A stretch of DNA of 25,761 nt from Stramentimicrobium sp964433555 (GTDB lineage Bacteria; Atribacterota; Phoenicimicrobiia; Phoenicimicrobiales; Stramentimicrobiaceae). The DNA is taken from the NCBI GenBank assembly GCA_964433555.1, contig CAYSRG010000030.1, forward strand, positions 1-25,761, read 5' to 3'. The position numbers and the translations under genes were made by a program. The notes below the pieces were generated by a model. It was not told the origin of the DNA. It saw nothing but the letters and a program-made list of their open reading frames with translations, and did not search any database. Positions 1-7,256 of this stretch are shown here, in pieces (within the stretch, counting starts at the first letter, position 1; the number at the start of each line of letters is the position of its first letter).

Positions 1-72
1 AGGCGGAACAGGGCTTGAACCTGTGACCCCTGGCTTGTAAAGCCAGTGCTCTCCCTACTGAGCTATCCGCCC
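1..72 (-). tRNA. tRNA-Val (anticodon UAC), 3' end at window edge
   Basis: Read on the minus strand this folds as a complete cloverleaf. It has a 7-bp acceptor (GGGCGGA with TCCGCCT), a GCTC/GAGC D stem, an anticodon stem CTGGC/GCCAG with loop TTTACAA, and a T arm ACAGG-TTCAAGC-CCTGT. The anticodon TAC reads GUA, so the tRNA carries valine. The discriminator base and any encoded CCA lie beyond position 1, so the gene is cut at its last base(s). The first acceptor pair is a G1.U72 wobble, which is unusual. A promoter lies directly upstream at 104-132, so this tRNA probably has its own transcript and does not depend on ssb. Confidence 0.95.
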
Positions 73-103
73 ACAAATTATCTTCTCATAAACTGCAAGG
101 TTT

Positions 104-132
104 ATTATAACATCTCTTTTTTTCTTTGTCTA
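104..132 (-). promoter_or_regulatory. Sigma70-type promoter of tRNA-Val
   Basis: On the minus strand there is a -35 TAGACA (127-132), a 17-bp spacer and a perfect -10 TATAAT (104-109). Transcription would start near 97, about 25 nt before the tRNA 5' end at 72. Confidence 0.7.
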
Positions 133-234
133 TATAAACCGACAAAAAGATATATTTTTTGATAATTAATATACTTCCATTGTCAAATATATTGATACAA
201 TTAGGGGCAACTAAATTAAATATATCGTCTATAA

Positions 235-711
235 TTAGAAGGGAATATCTTCTTCATTAGAATTTTCATCAACAAAGTTATTTTCTTCTTCTGCATTCTC
301 TTCACCTGAATTCTCTTCCTTGTACCCTCCTGCTTTGGCAAATTTTTCATCAGTTGTACTATCAAGGTCCTTCAGGTAGTCTAAAAATTGAATAGTTCTA
401 GCACTAATCTCAAAAGTAATTCTCTTATTTCCTTCTCTATCCTGCCAAGTATTAGACCTTAATTCTCCATTAACAGCAATTCTTCTTCCCTTTTTTAAAA
501 ATTGAGAACAATATTCTGCCTGCTTGCCCCAGACTGATATATTGATAAACAGAGTGTCTTCTACATTAGTTCCTTCTTGATTTTTGTAACTGCGATTAAT
601 TGCCAGACCAAATCTACAAACTGCTCTTCCAGAAGGTGTATATCTTAATTCAGGATCCCTGGTTAGACGACCAATACCAACAAAGCAATTTAAATCACCA
701 AAAGAAGCCAT
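235..711 (-). CDS. ssb: Single-stranded DNA-binding protein
   Basis: SSB binds single-stranded DNA during replication, recombination and repair and recruits partner proteins through its C-terminal tip. The 158-residue product has the usual length. Its N-terminal OB fold (about residues 1-110) includes the typical run NCFVGIGRLTRDPELRYTPS. A low-complexity acidic linker (about 125-150, rich in Glu and Asn) leads to the canonical tip EEDIPF, the partner-binding hook. The start ATG is preceded by AAGGAGG with good spacing. The gene lies 78 bp downstream of leuS in the same direction, not between rpsF and rpsR as in many bacteria. An inverted repeat sits in the gap to leuS. No convincing separate promoter is visible, so it may be co-transcribed with leuS. 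Confidence 0.97.
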   Translation of the reverse strand: MASFGDLNCFVGIGRLTRDPELRYTPSGRAVCRFGLAINRSYKNQEGTNVEDTLFINISVWGKQAEYCSQFLKKGRRIAVNGELRSNTWQDREGNKRITFEISARTIQFLDYLKDLDSTTDEKFAKAGGYKEENSGEENAEEENNFVDENSNEEDIPF

Positions 712-746
712 TTTAATTCCTCCTTATTAAAAAAGATATTACCTCA

Positions 747-775
747 TATCAATCTTTTTAAAATATCGATTGATA
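747..775. repeat. 8-bp inverted repeat between leuS and ssb
   Basis: TATCAATC (747-754) and GATTGATA (768-775) are perfect inverted copies separated by 13 AT-rich bases. They could form a weak hairpin in the leuS-ssb transcript. No T-tract follows directly, so it is not a convincing terminator; it could be a processing or operator site. Confidence 0.35.
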
Positions 776-789
776 AAACATATGGTTAC

Positions 790-3285
790 TTAATGAATTA
801 CAATATTTATCAGCTTACCGGGTATATTTATAATCTTATCAATATTTTTACCTTTAATCCACTTTTTAATTTTTGGTAATTCTAGTACGGCCTTTCTTAT
901 CATCTCATCAGAACTGTCAGCAGGGACTTCAATTTTATCACGTAGCTTACCATTTATTTGTACAATAATTAATAATTGTTCCTCTTTAATTAGTTGACTA
1001 TTGAATTGGGGCCAGCTTTCGAAATAAATACTTCGTTCATTTCCAATTTCATGCCATAACTCTTCACAAAAATGAGGCACTATAGGACCGAGCAATTTAA
1101 TAGTAATCTCAATAGCTGTTTTCAATATTGCTTTTTCTGATTCATTTATTTGGGTCAATTTTACCTTTAGACTATATAGTTCATTAACTAACTCCATGAT
1201 GGCACTTATTGCTGTATTAAAATGAAATCTTTCTTCAATATCCTCTGTTACTTTTTTTATGGTTTGGTGTGCTTTCCTTTCCAATTTTTTAAATTCCTTG
1301 TCCACTGGGTTTTCAACTATCTTATTAGATAAGCTTTCTTCCTGAAATAATTTTCGATATTGATGAACTATTCGCCAAACCCGGTTTAAAAAACGATAAG
1401 CTCCTTCAATACCCTTTTCACTCCACTCCATATCAAGTTCAGGAGGACCAGCGAAGAGAATCATTAGTCTGGTTGAATCAACACCATATTGATTAAAAAT
1501 ATTGCCAGGAGTAACTACATTTCCTTTTGATTTAGACATTGCTGCTCCATCTTTACAGACCATCCCCTGGGTAAAAAGTCTCTTGAAAGGTTCTTTAAAT
1601 TTTAGATAACCCATATCGCATAAAGCCTTTACAAAGAATCGGGAATATAAAAGGTGTAAAATAGCATGTTCCACCCCACCTATATATTGATCTACCGGCA
1701 TCCAGTAATGTAGTTCATTTTTATCAAATGGTCTATCATCCAGATGGGGAGAACAAAAGCGAAGGTAATACCAGGAAGAACAGACAAAAGTATCCATAGT
1801 ATCGGTATCTCTTCTGGCATCTTCACCACATTGAGGACAGGTAGTATTTAAAAATTGCTCACTAGAAAGTAATGGTGATAATCCAGTTGGTTTAAAATCA
1901 ACATCATCAGGTAAATATACCGGTAAGTCCTTTTCTGGTACAGGAACCATCCCACATTTAGGACAATAAACAATTGGTATAGGCGCACCCCAATAACGCT
2001 GCCTAGAAATTAACCAATCCCTTAAGCGATAATTAATCTCTCTTTTTCCTAATCCTTTCTCTTCAAGGTATTTTATTATCATTTCTCTCCCTTTATGACT
2101 GGGCAAACCATTAAATCTTCCTGAATTAACCATTATACCTTCTTGATCAAAGGCTTCCTGGATATTATTATCTAAAAAGTTAGAATTCTCGGGTTGAATA
2201 ACTACCCTTACTGGCAGATTATATTTTCGAGCAAATTCAAAATCTCTCTGATCATGTGCTGGTACTCCCATAACCATTCCGGTACCGTATTCCATCAGTA
2301 CATAATTTGACAACCAGATTGGAACTTTCTCCTGATTTAAAGGATTTATAACATATTGACCGGTAAAACATCCTCTCTTTTCAGTCAGGGCAATATTCTT
2401 CTCAGTAATATTTTCCCTAAAGAATTCCTCTTTAAATATTTTCACTTCTTCCTCATATTCAGTACCCTTAACCAGCTTATCTACTATGGGATGTTGGGGA
2501 GAAAGAACAAAAAAGGTAACTCCATAAAGAGTATCCGGTCTGGTAGTAAAGACAGAATAGGTTTGATTTGTACCCATAATACTAAATTTTACCTGTGCTC
2601 CATCGCTTTTACCAATCCAATTTTTCTGCATCATTAATACTCGCTCAGGCCATTCTTCTAAAAGATTCATATCATCTAAAAGCTGTTGAGCATAATGAGT
2701 AATCTTAAAGAACCACTGCGATAGTTCTTTTTTTGTTACTTCTGCTCCACATCTCTCACAATTTCCATTAACAACCTGTTCATTAGCCAATACTGTAGCA
2801 CAGGAAGGACACCAATTGACTACTGCTTTCTTCTTATAAGCAAGTCCATTTTTATAAAGTTGTAAAAACATCCACTGAGTCCATTTATAATATTCAGGGC
2901 TGCAAGTAGAAAGCTCGCGTCTCCAGTCATAGCTTATTCCCATTGATAAAAGGGTGTTCTTCATCTTTTTTATATTTTCCTGGGTCCATATAGCTGGATG
3001 AATCTGATGTTTGATAGCAGCATTCTCGGCAGGCAAGCCAAATGAATCCCAACCCATAGGATGCAATATATTGAAACCTCTGCTGTGTTTATAACGTGCT
3101 ACCACATCTCCGATAACATAATTCTTAACATGTCCCATATGTGGCTCACCAGAGGGGTAAGGAAACATTTCCAGTACATAATATTTTTTATTACCAGATT
3201 CTATATTGCTTTGAAATAATCCCTGACTATACCAATATTGTTGCCACTTTTGTTCTATTTTCCTAAAATCATATTTCTCTTTCAT
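790..3285 (-). CDS. leuS: Leucyl-tRNA synthetase
   Basis: This class I synthetase attaches leucine to tRNA-Leu in the cytoplasm and edits mischarged products. The 831 residues carry the HIGH motif as HMGH (49-52), within FPYPSGEPHMGHVKNY, and the KMSKS motif as AMSKS near 583. A zinc-type knuckle follows the HIGH region (CPSC, then CERC), a second lies in the insert (CPKC and CPQC), and the CP1 editing domain contains the TTRPDTLYG signature. An upstream in-frame ATG at 3336 would add 17 residues, but it lies inside the terminator of the T-box leader. The ATG at 3285 is preceded by AAGGAGTGG and starts MKEKYDFRKIEQKWQ, typical of the family. Expression is expected to be gated by the T-box leader at 3311-3625, responding to uncharged tRNA-Leu. 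Confidence 0.97.
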   Translation of the reverse strand: MKEKYDFRKIEQKWQQYWYSQGLFQSNIESGNKKYYVLEMFPYPSGEPHMGHVKNYVIGDVVARYKHSRGFNILHPMGWDSFGLPAENAAIKHQIHPAIWTQENIKKMKNTLLSMGISYDWRRELSTCSPEYYKWTQWMFLQLYKNGLAYKKKAVVNWCPSCATVLANEQVVNGNCERCGAEVTKKELSQWFFKITHYAQQLLDDMNLLEEWPERVLMMQKNWIGKSDGAQVKFSIMGTNQTYSVFTTRPDTLYGVTFFVLSPQHPIVDKLVKGTEYEEEVKIFKEEFFRENITEKNIALTEKRGCFTGQYVINPLNQEKVPIWLSNYVLMEYGTGMVMGVPAHDQRDFEFARKYNLPVRVVIQPENSNFLDNNIQEAFDQEGIMVNSGRFNGLPSHKGREMIIKYLEEKGLGKREINYRLRDWLISRQRYWGAPIPIVYCPKCGMVPVPEKDLPVYLPDDVDFKPTGLSPLLSSEQFLNTTCPQCGEDARRDTDTMDTFVCSSWYYLRFCSPHLDDRPFDKNELHYWMPVDQYIGGVEHAILHLLYSRFFVKALCDMGYLKFKEPFKRLFTQGMVCKDGAAMSKSKGNVVTPGNIFNQYGVDSTRLMILFAGPPELDMEWSEKGIEGAYRFLNRVWRIVHQYRKLFQEESLSNKIVENPVDKEFKKLERKAHQTIKKVTEDIEERFHFNTAISAIMELVNELYSLKVKLTQINESEKAILKTAIEITIKLLGPIVPHFCEELWHEIGNERSIYFESWPQFNSQLIKEEQLLIIVQINGKLRDKIEVPADSSDEMIRKAVLELPKIKKWIKGKNIDKIINIPGKLINIVIH

Positions 3286-3310
3286 TTTATTATTCCACTC
3301 CTTAGAATAG

Positions 3311-3355
3311 AAAAATCCCGCCACCCGTAATAACAATATTATCAGGGACGAGATT
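3311..3355 (-). terminator. T-box-controlled intrinsic terminator of leuS
   Basis: On the minus strand AAAUCUCGUCCC pairs with GGGUGGCGGGAUUU across an AU-rich loop, with one G-U-rich stretch and one bulged U, and is followed by a U-tract. The 5' arm contains CUCGUCCC, which is also the 3' arm of the antiterminator, so the two folds exclude each other. This is the expected read-through switch of a T-box. Confidence 0.85.
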
Positions 3356-3391
3356 TACCCGTGGTACCACCCTATTTTAGTAGATAAATAA

Positions 3392-3467
3392 TGGTGGAGC
3401 TGGCGGGAATCGAACCCGCGACCTCCTCCACGCCAAGGAGGCACTCTCCCTACTGAGCTACAGCCCC
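3392..3467 (-). tRNA. tRNA-Ala (anticodon GGC), encoded inside the leuS T-box leader
   Basis: This is a complete cloverleaf on the minus strand. It has acceptor GGGGCTG with CAGCTCC, D stem GCTC/GAGT (closing G.U), anticodon stem CCTCC/GGAGG with loop TTGGCGT, T arm GCGGG-TTCGATT-CCCGC, discriminator A (3395) and an encoded CCA (3392-3394). The acceptor contains G3.U70, the identity element of alanyl-tRNA synthetase, in agreement with anticodon GGC. Nothing in it looks degenerate. It lies within the leader of leuS, downstream of Stem I and Stem II and upstream of the antiterminator. No separate promoter is seen next to it, so it is probably transcribed from the leuS promoter and released by RNase P and a 3' nuclease. 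Confidence 0.95.
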
Positions 3468-3665
3468 ATCTACCCTTCTTCTTCTTTAACGTGAAAAACG
3501 TCCTGAGTCATTGTTTTAAAACTTGCACTCGGAAAATTTACAGGTGAGTTTTTTGGAATCTGGTATCAGTTTCCACCAAACACTGACTCTCTTTAACTCA
3601 ATGATTCCAATTATTTGCCTGTAAAATATTCTTCTTTATTCTATATTTATTAGAAAATCTTATTA

Positions 3666-3694
3666 ATTATAATGAATTGTAAAATAAAAGTCAA
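3666..3694 (-). promoter_or_regulatory. Strong sigma70-type promoter of the T-box/tRNA-Ala/leuS transcript
   Basis: On the minus strand there is a -35 TTGACT (3689-3694), a spacer of exactly 17 bp and a perfect -10 TATAAT (3666-3671). Transcription should start near 3659-3660, about 35 nt before the base of Stem I. The leader is therefore roughly 375 nt long and includes tRNA-Ala. Confidence 0.85.
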
Positions 3695-3793
3695 TTAATC
3701 AATCAAGCAATACTCTTTTTAGTGGGCAGTTTGAACCATATCAACAAGAGGTATAACCTATTGATTTAATTGTTACCAGTATCTAATAATGTT

Positions 3794-3816
3794 ATTTTTT
3801 AATAATATTAAAAAAT
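3794..3816. repeat. AT-only perfect palindrome (11-bp arms)
   Basis: ATTTTTTAATA and TATTAAAAAAT flank a single central A. This is upstream of the leuS promoter and downstream of the 27-codon gene. It may act as a bidirectional terminator or an AT-rich spacer; nothing else identifies it. Confidence 0.4.
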
Positions 3817-3832
3817 CAAGACGATTGGAATA

Positions 3833-3884
3833 AATAAGTGCAGGTTATGGTCACCATCTAGATAGTGAAAATCCTGCACTTATT
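3833..3884. repeat. Long near-perfect hairpin with 12-bp outer arms
   Basis: AATAAGTGCAGG (3833-3844) and CCTGCACTTATT (3873-3884) are perfect inverted copies. Inside them a second palindrome, TCAC-C-ATCTAGAT-A-GTGA (3851-3868), has one mismatched pair, giving a two-part hairpin about 52 nt long. It lies 55 nt after the stop of the 27-codon gene. No T-tract follows it closely on either strand, so it does not fit a standard terminator. It may be a dispersed palindromic repeat, an RNA stabiliser or a protein-binding site. Confidence 0.6.
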
Positions 3885-3939
3885 CTGGCGTTATTACTAG
3901 TGCTACAAAAACCTGTTTATTAATGGTCGTAAAAACTTT

Positions 3940-4023
3940 TTAATCCTCACCCAGCCACCAAATTATTCCAATGATAGCTGCAATAATCGCCGCAATCCAG
4001 TACCATTCTAAATCTCCAAACAT
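3940..4023 (-). CDS. 27-residue single-span membrane peptide
   Basis: The frame starts at ATG 4023 and gives MFGDLEWYWIAAIIAAIIGI followed by IWWLGED. The middle is an uninterrupted hydrophobic stretch (about residues 8-24) with aromatic residues at both ends, typical of one transmembrane helix, and acidic termini. Three signals support it as a real gene: a Shine-Dalgarno GGGGGAGGTG 8 nt before the ATG, a promoter with perfect -10 at 4071-4099, and a clean stop. It is too short for normal ORF calling. It stands alone between the EF-G paralogue and the leuS leader. The family is not recognised; similar tiny proteins often modulate a larger membrane protein or act in stress, but that is only a general analogy. 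Confidence 0.75.
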   Translation of the reverse strand: MFGDLEWYWIAAIIAAIIGIIWWLGED

Positions 4024-4070
4024 TAATCTTACACCTCCCCCATTTAATTAATTTTTATTAATCTCTTTTT

Positions 4071-4099
4071 ATTATAGTTACCAGAGGCTTGGAAAACAA
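4071..4099 (-). promoter_or_regulatory. Promoter of the 27-codon gene
   Basis: On the minus strand there is a -35 TTGTTT (4094-4099), a 17-bp spacer and a perfect -10 TATAAT (4071-4076). Transcription would start near 4064, leaving an untranslated leader of about 40 nt before the ATG at 4023. Confidence 0.65.
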
Positions 4100-4147
4100 G
4101 TATCTACTTAAAATAATTTATAAAAATAGCTAATTTTTGTATAATTA

Positions 4148-6247
4148 TTACTCAGATTCAATTTCCTGTTTGGCTTTGTCTATAATTTCCTGAGCAATTT
4201 GAGGAGGAACTTCCTCGTAACGGGAAAACTTCATGGTAAATGTTCCTCTCCCCTGAGTAATAGAACGCAAATCAATGGAATACCTAAACATCTCTGCCTG
4301 GGGTACCTGGGCTTTAATAATCTGTTTACCCTTTCCTGCTTCATCCATCCCCATTATTCTGCCTCTTTTACTATTTAAATCTCCAATAATATCTCCCATA
4401 TATTCTTTAGGTACTATAACCTCCAGATGATAAATAGGTTCTAATAGAATTGAATCAGCTATTGCGGCGCCTTTTTTAAAAGCCAGAGAACCTGCAACCT
4501 TGAATGCCATTTCAGAGGAGTCAACTGTATGATAACTTCCATCATATAAGGTTGCTCTAATGTCAATAGTTGGATAACCTGCTACAACGCCTTTTCTCAT
4601 AGATTCAACAATACCTTTTTCTACTGCCGGACGATACTGTTTTGGAATAACTCCACCAACAATTTTATCAACAAATTCAAATCCTTTACCCCGTTCCAGT
4701 GGCTCAAACTCTACAAAACAATGCCCATATTGACCACGACCACCTGATTGTTTCTTATATTTTCCTTCTGCTTGTACTTTCTTTCTAATAGTCTCCTTAT
4801 AACCAACTTTAGGAGTGCTTTTTTCGATTTCTACTCCAAACTTTGTCTCCATAGTTTCTATAACCACATCGAGGTGGGATTCTCCCATCCCAGCGATAAT
4901 TGTTTCCCCGGTATCTTCATCCCTATAAATCCGGATAGTTGGCTCTTCTTCCTGTATCCTGTTTATGGCTATACTTAGTTTATCTTCATCCCCTTTACTC
5001 TTTGGAAATATCGCAAATTTCATAATTGGTTCAGGGTATTCTACCTTTTTAAATTCAATGGGAAATTCTTTATCACATAATGTGTCACCAGTATTAGTCT
5101 TCTTTAATTTGGCAATTGCCCCTATACCTCCAGCAGAAACTATAGTGACTGGAGTTTGTTCCTTTCCCTGCATACGGAATATTTTCCCCACCTTATTTTC
5201 AATATCTTGAGATGCATTGTAAATGCTGGAATCAGAGTTCAGTTCACCTGAAAAAACTCTAAAATAGGTCAAGTTTCCTACATATGGATCAGTAACAGTT
5301 TTAAATACTAAAGCAGCAAATGGTGCATCACCTGCTGCTCTTTTTAGTTGAATATCCTTTTGTTCTTTCAGATTCTTTACCAAAATATCAGGTAATTCAA
5401 TCGGATTGGGGAAATAATCCTTTATAAAATCGAGTAGTAATTCAATACCGATATTTTTAGTTGCTGAACCACAAAATACCGGAAATACCTTTCTTTTTAT
5501 CATAGCACCTTTTAGGCAGGTTAATATTTCTTCTTTAGTTAACTCCTCCCCATCAAGGTATTTCATAAGAATTTCGTCATCAAATTCAGCAACTGCCTCA
5601 ATCATCTTCTGCCTATATTCATTAGCTTTTGCCTTTAAATCATCCGGTATATCCTTCTCTTCAATCTGATTTTTACCATCCTTATCTGCTTGAAAATAAT
5701 AAGCCTTCATTTTTAATAAATCAACTAAGCCTTTAAAGTTTTCCTCTACTCCTATTGGTAATTGGATTGGCACGGCATTTTGTCCAAAGTTTTCTCTAAT
5801 CATCTCACTAACACGACTGAAATCAGCTCTTTCCCTATCCAATTTATTAATAAAAAATATTCTGGGAAGCTGAAATTCCTCAGAATAATCCCATACCTTT
5901 TCGGTTTGTACTTCCACTCCGGATACACCGCAAACCACAATAATTGAGCAATCTACTACTCTTAAACTTGATTTAGTATCAATAATGAAATCGAGATAAC
6001 CAGGTGTATCGATAATATTAAAAGTTGAATCCTTCCAGTTCAAATAAGCTAAAGAAGAATTTATAGTAATACCTCTTTTAATCTCTTTGGTATCATAATC
6101 AGTAACGGTATTACCCTGTTCAATTTTTCCTAAACGGGTAGTCATATTAGCATCGTAAAGCATCGCTTCAGTAAGAGAGGTTTTCCCGGCATCACCATGT
6201 CCAACAAGGGCAAATATTCTTACCTTATCCACATCATATTTAGTCAC
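4148..6247 (-). CDS. EF-G-like translational GTPase (EF-G paralogue)
   Basis: The 699 residues have the five-domain layout and length of elongation factor G. G1 is GHGDAGKT (16-23), switch I has RGITI (58-62), G3 is DTPGYLDF (80-87) and G4 is NKLD (134-137). In canonical EF-G the G3 motif reads DTPGH, and that His is central to GTP hydrolysis on the ribosome. Here it is Tyr84, which is characteristic of the EF-G-like paralogue family (sometimes labelled FusA2). The role of that family is not settled, so translocation cannot be assumed. The main EF-G is presumably elsewhere with the str operon. The start codon is GTG at 6247, preceded by AAGGAGG with 8-nt spacing. The gene has its own promoter (6294-6322) and appears monocistronic. 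Confidence 0.93.
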   Translation of the reverse strand: MTKYDVDKVRIFALVGHGDAGKTSLTEAMLYDANMTTRLGKIEQGNTVTDYDTKEIKRGITINSSLAYLNWKDSTFNIIDTPGYLDFIIDTKSSLRVVDCSIIVVCGVSGVEVQTEKVWDYSEEFQLPRIFFINKLDRERADFSRVSEMIRENFGQNAVPIQLPIGVEENFKGLVDLLKMKAYYFQADKDGKNQIEEKDIPDDLKAKANEYRQKMIEAVAEFDDEILMKYLDGEELTKEEILTCLKGAMIKRKVFPVFCGSATKNIGIELLLDFIKDYFPNPIELPDILVKNLKEQKDIQLKRAAGDAPFAALVFKTVTDPYVGNLTYFRVFSGELNSDSSIYNASQDIENKVGKIFRMQGKEQTPVTIVSAGGIGAIAKLKKTNTGDTLCDKEFPIEFKKVEYPEPIMKFAIFPKSKGDEDKLSIAINRIQEEEPTIRIYRDEDTGETIIAGMGESHLDVVIETMETKFGVEIEKSTPKVGYKETIRKKVQAEGKYKKQSGGRGQYGHCFVEFEPLERGKGFEFVDKIVGGVIPKQYRPAVEKGIVESMRKGVVAGYPTIDIRATLYDGSYHTVDSSEMAFKVAGSLAFKKGAAIADSILLEPIYHLEVIVPKEYMGDIIGDLNSKRGRIMGMDEAGKGKQIIKAQVPQAEMFRYSIDLRSITQGRGTFTMKFSRYEEVPPQIAQEIIDKAKQEIESE

Positions 6248-6293
6248 CTAAAATTCCTCCTTGAAATTCTAATTATCGTCATTATTCTATCAA

Positions 6294-6322
6294 AGAATAT
6301 AATTTATAGCAAAAAATGTCAA
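6294..6322 (-). promoter_or_regulatory. Promoter of the EF-G paralogue
   Basis: On the minus strand there is a consensus -35 TTGACA (6317-6322), a 17-bp spacer and a -10 TATTCT (6294-6299). Transcription would start near 6287, about 40 nt before the GTG start. Confidence 0.7.
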
Positions 6323-6346
6323 AATTTAACTCTTCTCCACTTTAAA

Positions 6347-7186
6347 TTATTGATCCTGAACTAAGCTTCTTATTTTATCTCGGACCATAAAAATTCTGTT
6401 AAGATAATCTGTTAAATCATCTTTTTCTTTTGGTTCAATAATCAAAGTTCCTTGGTAATTTATTTCCCTTAGAAAAGATATAAAAGAAGTCCATGGAAAA
6501 ATTCCTTCTTGTGGTAACAAATGTAAATCATGCATACCGTCATTATCATGAAGGTGAATGTGAAATAAAATAGTCTGCCAATTAATCAGTATTTTATATA
6601 GATTTAATTTTCCCTGCTCTATTTCTGGGTTGTTTAGTAAATAATGACCAGTATCAAGGCAAATTCCTAAAGCTTTGGAAGATATTATTTCCAGAATCAG
6701 TTGAATTTCTTCCAGCTTGTCACCAATTCTTCCGGGAGGTGTATTTTCAAGGGCTATTCTTATATTCCAATTCCGACTAAAATCCATAATTTCCTTTAAA
6801 CTCTCAACACTTAAATATATTCTTTTTTTTCTATCATCAGAATTATTCACTATCGCTCCGGGATGAACTACTACCAAATCTGCCCTTAAATGGTAAGCCA
6901 TAAGAATTGCCTTTTCAATTTCTCGAACTGATTTTATCCTTTCATACTCTTGAGGATGAGAAATATCCACTCCATTCATAGGCATATGTATCGCTTTAAC
7001 TATAATTCCCTTTTGGTCTAACCTCTTTTTTAATTTAAGAAGCTCACTAATTTCTTGCGGCTGAAAATGGTTTTGTCCTGGTCTTATTTCAATAGTATCA
7101 ATCTTACTCTTAATTAAGTGCGGTAATAATTTTTCAATTGGTTTTTGGTAGTAAACCATGGTTGAAATACCAAAATTTAAATTCAT
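6347..7186 (-). CDS. Sugar phosphate isomerase/epimerase-like TIM-barrel protein
   Basis: This 279-residue protein belongs to the xylose isomerase-like / AP endonuclease family 2 TIM-barrel superfamily (PF01261 type). Metal-site segments appear in the expected order on successive strands: TIEIRPG, KAIHMP, VVHPGA, IALENTP, GICLDTGHY, HIHLHDNDG and LIIEPKE. These His, Glu and Asp residues normally bind two or three divalent metals. Members act on sugars such as hexuloses or inositol derivatives, or on abasic sites in DNA; length and motifs favour the sugar isomerase/epimerase side, but the substrate cannot be told. There is no signal peptide. The ATG at 7186 follows GATGGAGG. It is 70 bp downstream of trxB, and the two may share a transcript. 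Confidence 0.85.
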   Translation of the reverse strand: MNLNFGISTMVYYQKPIEKLLPHLIKSKIDTIEIRPGQNHFQPQEISELLKLKKRLDQKGIIVKAIHMPMNGVDISHPQEYERIKSVREIEKAILMAYHLRADLVVVHPGAIVNNSDDRKKRIYLSVESLKEIMDFSRNWNIRIALENTPPGRIGDKLEEIQLILEIISSKALGICLDTGHYLLNNPEIEQGKLNLYKILINWQTILFHIHLHDNDGMHDLHLLPQEGIFPWTSFISFLREINYQGTLIIEPKEKDDLTDYLNRIFMVRDKIRSLVQDQ

Positions 7187-7256
7187 TTTTCCTCCATCTG
7201 ATACTAATCAGAAATGTAATTATTTTTTGCTTTTACACTTTTCTCCTGGTAGATAT

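Larger units (their letters stand above)
3311..3625 (-). promoter_or_regulatory. T-box riboswitch leader of leuS (specifier CUC, Leu) with an embedded tRNA gene
   Basis: Minus-strand RNA in order. Stem I base is UUUACAGG (3618-3625) with CCUGUAAA (3537-3544), then an internal specifier loop holding CUC (3546-3548) followed by A. Stem I continues with UGGAAUC/GAUUCCA and a distal part with an AGAGAG bulge and a GGUGG-containing loop. Stem II is UCC-GAGU with ACUC-A-GGA. The antiterminator is AGGG (3370-3373), the 7-nt bulge UGGUACC (3363-3369), helix ACGGG/CUCGU and CCCU (3344-3347). The T-box core AGGGTGGTACCACG is diagnostic. CUC is a leucine codon, matching leuS. In established T-boxes uncharged tRNA pairs with both specifier and UGGN bulge and prevents termination. 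The unusual point is that a complete tRNA-Ala (3392-3467) lies between Stem II and the antiterminator, where Stem III normally sits. Confidence 0.95.

Noticed and set aside
2356..2637. Plus-strand frame of 93 codons inside leuS
   Set aside because: It is antisense shadow of the LeuRS editing domain, with no ribosome site.
3286..3336. Upstream ATG extension of leuS
   Set aside because: It lies in the terminator stem of the T-box and adds residues not typical of LeuRS.
3392..3467. The embedded tRNA as the cognate ligand of the T-box
   Set aside because: Its anticodon GGC does not pair with the CUC specifier, and G3.U70 marks it as alanine-specific; the T-box senses tRNA-Leu.
4965..5210. Plus-strand frame inside the EF-G paralogue
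   Set aside because: It is an antisense shadow; hydrophobic content comes from the complement of Lys/Glu-rich codons.
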